From Prevotella sp. (GTDB taxonomy: Bacteria > Bacteroidota > Bacteroidia > Bacteroidales > Bacteroidaceae), in NCBI GenBank assembly GCA_017445845.1, contig JAFSRY010000047.1:1-53930 (forward strand): a stretch of DNA of 53,930 nucleotides, in the 5' to 3' direction. Positions 1-7,566 of the stretch are shown here, one piece after another. Below the pieces are notes generated by a model. It was not told where the DNA came from and searched no databases. It worked only from the letters and a program-made list of their open reading frames with translations. Made by a program: the position numbers and the translations under genes. Position 1 is the stretch's first letter; each line of letters starts with the position of its first letter.

Positions 1-1
1 C

Positions 2-148
2 CTCTTTGGAATCAAGGTCACAGACAGAGTCAAGAGTTTCCTGTTCAGATTCATCGCTGTGCCTGCCAAGTGGATTAAAACGGCAAGACAATACAAACTC
101 AACATCTACTCAGAAAAGCCATACGACTTGATTTGGGAGCATGGATAG
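2..148 (+). CDS. C-terminal end of an IS1380-type transposase (cut by the window edge)
   Basis: An open frame enters from the left edge and ends at TAG 146-148, giving 48 residues. The translation includes RFIAVPAKWIKTARQYKL and ends DLIWEHG. The basic, aromatic tail with VPxKW..TAR resembles the C-terminus of IS1380-family DDE transposases of Bacteroidetes; this is recalled family knowledge. A matching N-terminal half, also on the plus strand, lies at 4295-4788, so the element type is present twice or has been split. The catalytic part is outside the window, so activity cannot be judged. It could belong to another DDE family. Confidence 0.55.
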   Translation, partial: LFGIKVTDRVKSFLFRFIAVPAKWIKTARQYKLNIYSEKPYDLIWEHG

Positions 149-320
149 ACTAACAATCTTCGTGGCTGCTTAGGGAAAACATACGCAGATTAAAGCCAGA
201 CTTATCATTTTTGAGGCAATATAGCAAAAGTAACAACGCTAGCCACAACACCACTTTGCCTTCACTTCAGCCTCTGATTGTTTTCAGAAAAGATCAAAGA
301 CCTGTCCCCATGATAGCCAC

Positions 321-462
321 GGCGAGGACGACTCAGAAACACGAACGTAGCATAGTGTGCCATCTGCCACACCAGGTCGGTCTTGTCAACATATACATAG
401 CTTTCGCGGATTATCTCCGAGAACGTCTGTATGCCTATAGGGTATCGTCTTGTCATTAGCAT
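321..462 (-). pseudogene. Truncated N-terminus of an AAA-ATPase-like / PD-(D/E)XK gene
   Basis: Read on the minus strand from ATG 462-460, the peptide begins MLMTRRYPIGIQTFSEI and continues through YVYVDKTDLVWQ to FLSRPRR. It matches almost residue for residue the start of the full gene at 2375-3970. Homology stops just where the full copy has FGKS, the end of the P-loop; beyond it the frame reads unrelated sequence and stops at 262. The copy therefore lacks the ATP site, Walker B and nuclease domain. Its promoter (479-486) is kept. It is a relic of recombination or insertion in this multicopy family. Confidence 0.8.
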
Positions 463-478
463 ACGCAGTTTTTTGGGG

Positions 479-486
479 CAAAGATA
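479..486 (-). promoter_or_regulatory. TAnnTTTG promoter of the truncated ATPase copy
   Basis: The minus strand reads TATCTTTG, a perfect Bacteroidetes -7 element, 17 bases before the relic's start codon. The same element and flank occur at 3989-3996 before the intact copy, so this is an inherited promoter that may still be active. Confidence 0.6.
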
Positions 487-602
487 GTGATTTTTCCTGA
501 GAACACCAAGCGGCGGCCACATTTTACTGCAATACTCTCTAAGCGGTTGCGGAAAAAAGAGAAAAAACATGTCGAATTTTTGGGTAGTTCCCACAATTTT
601 AT

Positions 603-610
603 TATTTTTG
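603..610 (+). promoter_or_regulatory. TAnnTTTG promoter for the secreted-protein pair
   Basis: TATTTTTG fits the Bacteroidetes -7 consensus on the plus strand. A start near 617 would give a leader of about 315 bases before the gene at 934, with the long hairpin 718-841 in its middle. Confidence 0.45.
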
Positions 611-717
611 CACCCCGAACTTATAGTTAACGGGAAGTTGAACTCTAAAAACAAGCGCTTATGAAGCAATAACAGACAAAAGACATATAGATAAGAAGCG
701 TTAGCTTTTTGTTCTTG

Positions 718-841
718 CTTTCTGACAAATTGGGGAATTTAGAAGAAAGCCGCAAGAGTAAAAGTTTCAACGCTCACGTTACATGACGTGGGCTTTTACT
801 CGTAAATGCGGCTAAAGGTTTTCCCCAATACCATCAGAAAG
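718..841 (+). other. 124-bp nested inverted repeat: structured leader or MITE
   Basis: Four pairs of complementary arms nest in order: CTTTCTGA (718-725) with TCAGAAAG (834-841), ATTGGGGAA (729-737) with TTCCCCAAT (821-829), GCCGC with GCGGC, and AGTAAAAG with CTTTTACT, closing on CACGT/ACGTG at the tip. This could fold as one long rod in RNA, or be a miniature inverted-repeat element. It lies between a promoter at 603 and the start codon at 934, so a 5' leader role is plausible. I cannot name an RNA family for it. The rest of 463-933 holds nothing else I recognise. Confidence 0.6.
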
Positions 842-933
842 CGTAGACGAAGTTAAACAGTCCACGTTTCTTTTTCTGTCTCCACTCAGGCGAATTGGAC
901 TTAACACAAATCACAGTAAATACGAATAAGAAA

Positions 934-1413
934 ATGGTAAAAATCAAGAGGACATTATCACTGATTTGCCTGCTGCTCACGCTGACTGGCATAAAGGCGG
1001 CAGACAGAGCGCTCATTGTAGAAACCACTACCAGTGGCAGGCTGTCCATCCGCTTGTCGGACAACCCGGAAATAACCTTCAGCGGCCAAACGATGCTGAT
1101 TTCATCGGCTGCAGGAAACTACAGCCTCGAAATATCCGACATTGTGCAGTATGCTTTCGAAAGCGTAGCCACCGGCCTTGGCCAAGTGCCGTCTGACGAG
1201 TTGCGATTCTGCTATTCGGCCAACGGCCAGATTACGATTGAGGGCGCAGAATCCCCGTCCGATGTGCGGCTCTATGCCGTTGACGGGCGCGAGCTGCCCA
1301 TACAAGTCTCTGCAAATGGCGACCGTATCACGGTTTCGCTCTCCACGCTCCCCAAGGGAGTCTATATCATTTCAGCAAACAACAAACAAAACCTAAAGAT
1401 TTACAAGCGATGA
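934..1413 (+). CDS. Secreted protein with a C-terminal sorting-like domain
   Basis: 159 residues from ATG 934; an upstream TTG at 895 would only add a polar extension before the signal peptide, so 934 is preferred. A basic start, a hydrophobic core (LSLICLLLTLTG) and a cleavage-like site before AADRALIV form a Sec signal peptide. The C-terminus has RLYAVDGRELP and a final LPKGVYIISANNKQNLKIYKR-like strand, which looks like the beta-sandwich tail of type IX (Por) secretion cargo in Bacteroidetes. Its stop overlaps the next start (ATGA), indicating translational coupling. The middle (40-110) is beta-rich with no recognised domain. Probably an exported surface or periplasmic protein of unknown role. 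Confidence 0.75.
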   Translation: MVKIKRTLSLICLLLTLTGIKAADRALIVETTTSGRLSIRLSDNPEITFSGQTMLISSAAGNYSLEISDIVQYAFESVATGLGQVPSDELRFCYSANGQITIEGAESPSDVRLYAVDGRELPIQVSANGDRITVSLSTLPKGVYIISANNKQNLKIYKR

Positions 1414-2336
1414 AAAAGTATATATTCACCATGCTCTGTGCCCTGATGGCCACAGCAATGAATGCCCAGGACGTGATGGTCATAGAGAAGAACGACGACA
1501 CGACGACGAAATTCAATCTCAGCGACATCCGCCGCATCTATTTTGAGAATAGCGGTAATCCAGTGATACCTCCCACCTCTAATTCACAGTTGATCTGCCG
1601 ACTCAAGGATAAGGACGGGAATCCTGTGCTCCTTTCCGGTATCCAGTCTACCTATAATCCAGACAGGTGGCTCTGCAAATACGACTATGATCAAAGTGGT
1701 AATCTTGTAAGTGTTATAGATAATGAAAATACCACGTACAATGTAAACGGACTGAATATTATCGGGCAATATGATGATACTGATGAAACTGAAGATATAA
1801 ACAGATATGAGATTCTGTTGAAACTGAATGAAGCCGGGTTCATATCAGAGGCAATCGTAACCATCAAAGAATTTTATCGAACTACAGGAACTATGAAAAG
1901 AATAGAATCTGTCTCATGTAGTTATAGCTATGATAAAGATGAGCAAATGATAGAATCGAAATGTGATGGCGGTATCGAAAAGTACAATGAGGATGGAACT
2001 TTGCGAAAAAGAACGGAACAACAGAGTACCACAGTCTATACATGGTCTGGAGGAAACCTGAAAAGTTGGAGTCGAGTAAAACGTGAAAAAGAAAATGGCG
2101 AATGGACTGAAAAGACATCAACAAAGGAATACGATTATGGTTCTGGAGTTAACATTACTCGACAGCAACTGGAGGAGTATTCCTACGATATAGATTGGCC
2201 ATGCTTGGAAAGACTCGGATATTTAGGCTTGTTCGGAGTAGGCTCGAAGAATTTTGAAGTCAAAACATCATCTTACTCCCTTAACAACAACGGAACAGTT
2301 GATACGGTAAGTGACCGTAAATACATCTATAAGTAA
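1410..2336 (+). CDS. Secreted protein of unknown function with YD-like beta repeats
   Basis: 308 residues with a clear signal peptide (MKKYIFTMLCALMATAMNA, cleavage before QD). Next comes VMVIEKNDDTTTKFNLSDI, an N-terminal motif seen in many short Prevotella/Bacteroides secreted proteins. After a proline-rich linker (residues 50-57) the chain has short tyrosine-rich strands such as YDYDQSGNLVSVI and YNEDGTLRKRT, resembling RHS/YD-type or DUF4595-like beta repeats. It is co-transcribed with the preceding gene through an ATGA overlap, and the hairpin 2361-2393 ends the unit. Codon use is more A/T-rich than in the core genes, suggesting an accessory origin. No catalytic motif is visible. Confidence 0.7.
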   Translation: MKKYIFTMLCALMATAMNAQDVMVIEKNDDTTTKFNLSDIRRIYFENSGNPVIPPTSNSQLICRLKDKDGNPVLLSGIQSTYNPDRWLCKYDYDQSGNLVSVIDNENTTYNVNGLNIIGQYDDTDETEDINRYEILLKLNEAGFISEAIVTIKEFYRTTGTMKRIESVSCSYSYDKDEQMIESKCDGGIEKYNEDGTLRKRTEQQSTTVYTWSGGNLKSWSRVKREKENGEWTEKTSTKEYDYGSGVNITRQQLEEYSYDIDWPCLERLGYLGLFGVGSKNFEVKTSSYSLNNNGTVDTVSDRKYIYK

Positions 2337-2360
2337 TGCTTGCAATACCCCAAAATTTGC

Positions 2361-2393
2361 AACCTCACAAAGGCTCACACTCTTTGTGAGGTT
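2361..2393. terminator. Bidirectional terminator hairpin between convergent genes
   Basis: AACCTCACAAAG (2361-2372) and CTTTGTGAGGTT (2382-2393) pair perfectly over 12 bp with a 9-base loop. It lies after the plus-strand gene ending at 2336 and covers the last codons and stop of the minus-strand ATPase gene. Confidence 0.75.
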
Positions 2394-3970
2394 TCAACAA
2401 CCCACTCCTGCGGCACGCGCGTCTCGGCATCGAACCTTACGCCCACCTTCACCACTGGTTTGTCGCCCGCTGCGTAAGGCAGGGCGTAGCTCTTTTCGTC
2501 AATCTGCGCCAAAGCTTCTGCCGCCGTGCCGCTTACCTTCATCTCGAAGACGTAGGTCGTATCTGGCATCCATACCACCATGTCTACCCTACCCCCCGCA
2601 CACTTTACCTGTGTCTTCACATACACGTTGAGCATAGAAAAGATGAGGTATAGCGTGTATTCGTAGAAGCCCTCCTTCGTGGCGGCCTCCTCCAATTTCT
2701 TCTTGAAACCTTCCACATAGGGAATACCCGCCATGTAGGCCTGCATCTCACGCATGGCCATCTCGACGTCGCCCTGCTTCAGGGCGCGCCAGAACTTCAA
2801 GGCGAAGCCCGACTGTACAGCTGCGTCATCGAGTCCGGTGTAAATGGGCATTAAACCCTTAGAATAGCCGATGCGCACCTCTAAGTTGGGCATCGACAGA
2901 GTATAAATCTCGCCTTCGCGGTCGTAGCCCTTGATGGTCAGGTAGCCGCTCTGGTAGAGCAGCGGCAGGGCATCCTTCATGTTTTCCGTGGGCTGGTCGA
3001 AGGCAGACGACGGCACTTCTAAATGTTCGAGCGAGGTGATGTCAGTCTTATAGTGCTGCAGCTGATGGATGAGGAACGTGGGAGTACCGGTGGAGAACCA
3101 GTAGTTCTGCACCTTCCGCTGCAAGAAGGCATTCAGCAGACTATATGGATTGTATATCTCAGGCGAGTCCTCACAGAATCGGTAGCCGTCATAGCGCAAC
3201 TTCAGCATGGTATGCATCTCTTCGTATGATTTGCCGTTGACGGAGGCCAGCCGTTCTGTGTCCTGCCTCAGCACGGTGGTCAGTTCCTCCTCGGTGATGC
3301 CGCAGATGGCAGCGAAGGTAGTGTCCATCGTAACGTTTACGATATTATTGATAGTAGAAAAAATGCTCAGCTGCGAGAACTTGGTGATGCCGGTGATGAA
3401 ACAGAACTTGATCTTCGCCTCGCGCTGCTTCAGCCGCTGGTAGAACTCCTGCATGATCTCACGCATCTCGGCCAGACGTCCGTCGTCGTGGAGCACGTCA
3501 AGCAGGGGCGAGTCGTACTCGTCGATGATGACTACCACCTGACGCCCCGTCTGCTCGTAGGCACGGTCGATGAGTCCTCCCAACCGCATGCCAGGGGTAG
3601 TCTCTTTCGGGTTCTCACCGTATTCTCTCTCATAGGGGGCCAATATGTTCTCCAGTTCCTGCCTCACGTCCTTTGGCGGCATGTGGCGGGCACTGCTCAG
3701 GTCGAGCCTAAGGGTGGGGTATGCTGTCCACTCCTGTTCCAGCCCCATCAACTTCAAGCCCTCGAACAACTCGCGCTCGCCCTTGAAATATGACTCCAGC
3801 GTCGAAGAGAGCAACGACTTGCCAAAGCGGCGAGGACGACTCAGAAATATATACTTGGCATAGTGTGCCAACTGCCACACCAGATCGGTCTTGTCAACAT
3901 ATACATAACCTTCGCGAATAATCTCCGAGAACGTCTGTATGCCTATCGGATATTGTCTAGTCATCAGCAT
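2375..3970 (-). CDS. AAA-ATPase-like protein with C-terminal PD-(D/E)XK nuclease domain
   Basis: 531 residues from ATG 3970; the frame is open further upstream but the promoter at 3989-3996 lies inside that extension, so 3970 (or 3964) is the start. The N-terminal part is the AAA-ATPase-like domain typical of Bacteroidetes multicopy genes: YVDKTDLVWQ, a degenerate P-loop SRPRRFGKSLL, and Walker B VVIIDEYDSPL. The C-terminal 100 residues carry GRVDMVV...TYVFEMKVSG, the D...ExK core of the PDDEXK_9 nuclease-like domain. The cellular role of this family is not established; expansion and decay of copies suggest mobility or conflict. A truncated sibling lies at 321-462. Confidence 0.85.
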   Translation of the reverse strand: MLMTRQYPIGIQTFSEIIREGYVYVDKTDLVWQLAHYAKYIFLSRPRRFGKSLLSSTLESYFKGERELFEGLKLMGLEQEWTAYPTLRLDLSSARHMPPKDVRQELENILAPYEREYGENPKETTPGMRLGGLIDRAYEQTGRQVVVIIDEYDSPLLDVLHDDGRLAEMREIMQEFYQRLKQREAKIKFCFITGITKFSQLSIFSTINNIVNVTMDTTFAAICGITEEELTTVLRQDTERLASVNGKSYEEMHTMLKLRYDGYRFCEDSPEIYNPYSLLNAFLQRKVQNYWFSTGTPTFLIHQLQHYKTDITSLEHLEVPSSAFDQPTENMKDALPLLYQSGYLTIKGYDREGEIYTLSMPNLEVRIGYSKGLMPIYTGLDDAAVQSGFALKFWRALKQGDVEMAMREMQAYMAGIPYVEGFKKKLEEAATKEGFYEYTLYLIFSMLNVYVKTQVKCAGGRVDMVVWMPDTTYVFEMKVSGTAAEALAQIDEKSYALPYAAGDKPVVKVGVRFDAETRVPQEWVVETSQRV

Positions 3971-3988
3971 ATGCAGAAATTTTTGGGG

Positions 3989-3996
3989 CAAAGATA
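3989..3996 (-). promoter_or_regulatory. TAnnTTTG promoter of the AAA-ATPase-like gene
   Basis: TATCTTTG on the minus strand, 19 bases before ATG 3970. It is conserved in position and flank with the copy at 479-486. Confidence 0.65.
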
Positions 3997-4130
3997 GTGA
4001 TTTTTTCCGAGAATGCCAAACAGTAATGCATTTTTCCCACAACACCTTCTGGAACAGATGCAGAAAACATGAAAAAAGAGGGATATGGGCAAATAAAACC
4101 AAAAAAGATTTTTTGGGGGAACTTTTTTTG

Positions 4131-4138
4131 TATATTTG
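4131..4138 (+). promoter_or_regulatory. TAnnTTTG promoter facing the IS1380 relic
   Basis: TATATTTG on the plus strand, followed after about 64 bases by a perfect hairpin (4202-4226) and then the transposase relic. It may be the transposase promoter. Confidence 0.45.
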
Positions 4139-4201
4139 CACATCGAAAAAGAACAATAACCTTAATTCCGCAGCACTTTAGTTTAACTTTCTTTATAAGT
4201 A

Positions 4202-4226
4202 CCTGAGCAACTTTTTGTTGCTCAGG
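4202..4226 (+). terminator. Perfect 10-bp hairpin upstream of the transposase relic
   Basis: CCTGAGCAAC and GTTGCTCAGG pair perfectly around TTTTT. No T-run follows, so it may be a weak terminator, an attenuator that limits transposase expression, or part of the element end. Confidence 0.5.
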
Positions 4227-4294
4227 ATTTGTCCATGTCAGATTTTTCACTTACCTTAGTGCTGCAAATCAAGACAAGCAAAATCATCAATGAC

Positions 4295-4788
4295 GTGGCA
4301 AAGGTACAACAAAAATCTGAGAAAATCACCGCTTTTGGCGGAATATTTTTTGTTTTGGACAAATTTGACCGTATTCTGTCCTCTGTAATCGACTCCCACC
4401 TAGGACTTCGCAGTAGGCTGATTGGCTATCAAAGCGCGAGATTATACGTGCGATCTTTTCCGTGTTCTGCTGTGGCGGCGACTGCATGGAAGACCTCAAA
4501 CTATATCTGAAGGACGTGCTTACCGAGCGTCCGCATACCCGTGTCCCAAGTGCGGACACTGTGCTGCGTGGCATAGAGGAACTGGCAACGGAGAACATAT
4601 CATATACAGCGGAGAAGACAGGCAACGTCTATGACTTCAATACGGCGGAGAAACTGAACCAGCTGCTCATCAAGCTGTTGCTGGCCACCGGGCAGCTCAC
4701 GGAAGGCAGCGGGTACGACGTGGACTTCGACTATCAGTTCCTGGAGGCAGAGAAGTACGACAGCAAGCGCAGAGCACAAGGGCGCTGA
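4295..4788 (+). pseudogene. IS1380-type transposase, N-terminal half, frameshifted
   Basis: From GTG 4295 the frame reads VAKVQQKSEKITAFGG and FDRILSSVIDSHLGLRSRLI, then loses frame near 4430-4436. The next frame resumes with REIIRAIFSVFCCGGDCMED, PSADTVLRGIEELATE, LIKLLLATGQL and FDYQFLEAEKYDSKR before TGA at 4786-4788. These blocks are in the order I recall for IS1380 transposases of Bacteroidetes (FCGGDC..ED, DTVLRGI, LDFDxQFIxxEKYD). One base appears lost at the shift, and the reading ends at about a third of the usual 430 residues. The DDE catalytic core is missing, so it is a dead fragment. Confidence 0.75.
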
Positions 4789-5084
4789 GGAAAACAACAA
4801 GTCTGTTCATGGTTCAAGGGTTCTTTTTCCTCTGCAAAGTTACGAAAAAAACGATTAAGTGAGGAAGAATAAATTCATTTATTTTTCCGAGCGTGAGTTT
4901 TTTATCCAAATAAAATGAGAAATGAAAAATGAAAAATTAGAAATTTATTATTGTTTTTATGTTTTGCCGAGCGAGAGTAACTTATTTAAAGTTCTTGCGC
5001 TCCATTGGTGATCTGGCGCTTTGCGAAGTCCAAAAAAGAGATGACAAATCAGGACAGAAACTTGCATAATCCGACGGAATTGGC

Positions 5085-5092
5085 TAACTTTG
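5085..5092 (+). promoter_or_regulatory. TAnnTTTG promoter of the sulfatase pseudogene
   Basis: TAACTTTG, 24 bases before ATG 5117. The preceding 4801-5084 is A/T-rich with AAATGARAAATGAAAAAT-like tracts and two CCGAGCG words; no gene is seen there. Confidence 0.55.
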
Positions 5093-5116
5093 CGGCAAGA
5101 AGACGAGGAAACAAGC

Positions 5117-5977
5117 ATGAAAAGCAAAACATTATGGCAGGTAGGAATGCCGGTCAGGCTGACAGGACTGGTAACGGCACTGACCGTTGCACCTGCTGCA
5201 TGGAGTTGGCAGCAACCGAACATCATCCTGTTCATGGTCGACGACATGGGATGGCAAGACACCTCCGTACCGTTCTGGACCGAGCGGACAGCCTTGAACG
5301 ATACCTTCGAGACTCCCTCCATGCAGCGGCTGGCCGACCATGGGATGCTGTTCACACAGGCCTATGCAGCGCCCATCGGTTCGCCCTTGCGCTGCTCGCT
5401 GATGACAGGTGCCAACGCAGCACGCCACCGCGTGACCAACTGGACGCTGCAACGCAACACGTCGACCGACCTTGACGACAATGACCTCTCAACGCCCGAC
5501 TGGAACATGAATGGTATCTGCCAGACAGCAGGCATCGACCACACCTTCACCGCACGCTCCTTCGTCGACATCCTCCGCGCAGGCGGCTACCACACCACAC
5601 ACATCGGGAAGGCTCACTGGGGTGCCATCGGCACACCGAGCGAACGTCCAGAGCACTTCGGCTTCGATGTGAACATCGGTGGTCATGCTGCCGGCGGACC
5701 TGCCACCTACCTGAGTGAGCAGAATTTCGGACATGACGCACAGGGCAAGCCAACAACGCCCATGCACACGCCCGGTCTGGAGGAATACTGGCAGACAGGA
5801 ACGTTCATCACCGATGCGCTCACGCGGGAATGCCTGAAGTAACTCGACCAGGCATGCAGCGACCGACGGCCGTTCTACTTGTATATGTCGCACTATGCCG
5901 TGCATATACCCGTCGACCGCGACAGCCGCTACTATCAGAAATACTGCGACAGAGGACTTCTCTTAGGATGCGCGTGA
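5117..5977 (+). pseudogene. Secreted sulfatase (S1 family), inactivated
   Basis: The start at 5117 gives a signal peptide followed by QPNIILFMVDDMGWQDTS, the sulfatase N-terminal metal site (Asp42, Asp43), and further on THIGKAHWG. The formylglycine motif C/S-x-P-x-R appears as GSPLRCSLMTG: codon 88 (5378-5380) is GGT, so the Cys/Ser that must be converted to formylglycine is Gly. An in-frame TAA at 5840 interrupts the gene; the same frame then continues with sulfatase sequence (RPFYLYMSHYAVHIP) until TGA 5975-5977. The rest of a normal 450-550-residue enzyme is missing. Three independent lesions make this a pseudogene. Substrate unknown. Confidence 0.85.
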
Positions 5978-5992
5978 AGCGAAAATACTAAT

Positions 5993-6823
5993 TTAGAGTT
6001 TATCTGGTTCAAGTTCTAAGGGTTGTGGAAACCGCCGGATGATGTCCTGAAAGTCTGCGGGCAGCAGGTTGTAGCACGCTTCGGCCCACGACTGTGGTAC
6101 AGCCATGCCTGCTGTTGCTGCCGCCAGACCGCCGGCGATGGATGCCATTGTGTCGGCGTCGCCACCCAGCGAGACGGCATTGCGCACGGCTTCCTCGTAA
6201 GTCGAGGACTGTAGCCAGCAGATGATGCTCTCCGGCACGCAGCGGTCGCACAGAATCTCGAAATGATAGTGGCGGCGGATGTCCTCTACCGTGCGCCTCA
6301 TGTTGTAGTGGAAGGTGTCCTCCAGATATTGGCAAACGGCAGCCTTGCAGGTTCCTAACCTTGTCAGACAAACGGCGCTGGCCACGGCTTGGGCTCCGTA
6401 GGCAGCCTCGTCGGAGTCATGGGTGATGCGTGCCGACAGCTCTGCCAGTCGCAGCACTTCGCTGAGGTCGTCGGCGGCATAGCCTATAGGAACCACCCGC
6501 ATGGCGGCACCGTTGCTGGCTACACCCTTGCGGTCGAGCGTGCCACCCGACTCAAACCACGCCTGAAAGCCTTGACCCCACACGTTCTTGTCCTTGAATC
6601 GGAGGGCATAGTCCAGCAGGTGCTGGCGCAGCCGCTGTTCCGTGCGTTCACCCATCAGCCAGTGGGCAATGGCGACAGTGAGGATAGTGTCGTCGGAGAA
6701 GTCGACAAGCTTCAGTGGGAAATCGTAGTCTTTGGTGCGGTTGGCACGCAACTCGTAGGGCAGTCCGGCTATGTCGCCGCAGACAGCCCCTATGATACCT
6801 GTTGTAGGAATGTTTATTTGCAT
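5993..6823 (-). CDS. ADP-ribosylglycohydrolase family protein
   Basis: 276 residues. Motifs of the DraG/ARH hydrolase fold are all visible: GAVCGDIAG near the N-terminus, FSDDTILT (metal-binding Asp pair), SNGAAMRVVPIG, THDSDEAAYGA and SLGGDADTMASIAGG at the C-terminus, which supplies the second set of metal Asp residues. Such enzymes remove ADP-ribose from proteins, nucleic acids or small molecules with a binuclear Mg centre in the cytoplasm. Its start overlaps the end of the FISUMP-like gene by 10 bases, so the two are translationally coupled. The true substrate cannot be told; no partner ADP-ribosyltransferase is visible nearby. Confidence 0.9.
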   Translation of the reverse strand: MQINIPTTGIIGAVCGDIAGLPYELRANRTKDYDFPLKLVDFSDDTILTVAIAHWLMGERTEQRLRQHLLDYALRFKDKNVWGQGFQAWFESGGTLDRKGVASNGAAMRVVPIGYAADDLSEVLRLAELSARITHDSDEAAYGAQAVASAVCLTRLGTCKAAVCQYLEDTFHYNMRRTVEDIRRHYHFEILCDRCVPESIICWLQSSTYEEAVRNAVSLGGDADTMASIAGGLAAATAGMAVPQSWAEACYNLLPADFQDIIRRFPQPLELEPDKL

Positions 6824-7437
6824 GCTACCGGTCTTATCATTACACCAGCCGTACGGTAGTAACTCGATACCGTTACACCTAGTTCTTCATGTACATGAAT
6901 ACACCTGCCATATCGCTTGGTCGTTATAAACATGTTGTTCGGATCGCTTGTATCGTTGTCCAGCGTGCCTGTCCAGAAAATGCCGAACGGCATGTCGATG
7001 CTCCGTCCGTTGGGCCCCGTCAGGCGTATGCCGCCCTCCACGAGCTGCTGTTTGCACAGCCTGACAAGTTCTTCCGCCTCATGTTCTTCAGGCATGCGCA
7101 CATCGTCGCCCAGCAGCATGTGGGCAACGTCCATGTCGGTGCCGCTGATGTTGCCTATGTCCTCAAACTCTTCTATGTCTATTTTTTTAGGACAGGCGTA
7201 GTCCTGAAACATCGGAGGTACGTCATAGTCGTATACTACGCCGTTCTTACCATGCTTATAGTTGCTGAACAGGTACTTGCTCTTCTCCTCGGTTTCGCCA
7301 AAGGCATAGAGCGCGCCTCGCTCCAAGGGCGACGCAGCCTTGAGGTTACACGAGGCCCATTTTACATGTAGGCCAAGGTCTACAAAGTTTTCTTTCTCAA
7401 TTGAAGGCCGCAGTTTCTGGTTTGTCTCTTTCATCAT
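6814..7437 (-). CDS. FISUMP-like domain protein of unknown function
   Basis: 207 residues from ATG 7437 (7434 is equally possible); a longer frame would run into repeat sequence. The signature VDLGLHVKWASCNL...GALYAFGETEEKSKY is the FISUMP-like (Fibrobacter/Prevotella paralogous) motif normally written VDLGLxVKWAxxN and FAWGETxxK. Near the C-terminus are RSIDMPFGIFWTGT and VSSYYRTAGVMIRPV, which end this domain in surface proteins. Unusually there is no signal peptide, so this copy appears cytoplasmic. It overlaps the ADP-ribosylglycohydrolase start and probably works with it, but no function is known. Confidence 0.7.
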   Translation of the reverse strand: MMKETNQKLRPSIEKENFVDLGLHVKWASCNLKAASPLERGALYAFGETEEKSKYLFSNYKHGKNGVVYDYDVPPMFQDYACPKKIDIEEFEDIGNISGTDMDVAHMLLGDDVRMPEEHEAEELVRLCKQQLVEGGIRLTGPNGRSIDMPFGIFWTGTLDNDTSDPNNMFITTKRYGRCIHVHEELGVTVSSYYRTAGVMIRPVACK

Positions 7438-7455
7438 TATCACATTTGGTTGGGT

Positions 7456-7489
7456 CAAGCATGGTCTGCACTCGCTGCTCCGTCCGTTG
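7456..7489. repeat. Partial copy of the 72-bp CAAG-hairpin repeat
   Basis: The stretch from CAAGCATGGTCTGC to CTCCGTCCGTTG matches the right half of the units at 11115-11330 with one change. It lies in the 129-base gap between the GH78 stop and the FISUMP-like start, so it is in the leader of the latter. Confidence 0.7.
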
Positions 7490-7566
7490 CGAGGCACCAT
7501 GTTCCTCTTTATTATCGAGACGACATGCAAAGACAGGGCGGTCTGTCTCAGCAGGGCGGTCGTCGC

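Noticed and set aside
1410-2336. RHS/YD-repeat toxin
   Set aside because: The tyrosine-rich strands are short and irregular, the protein is only 308 residues, and there is no variable C-terminal toxin or immunity gene next to it.
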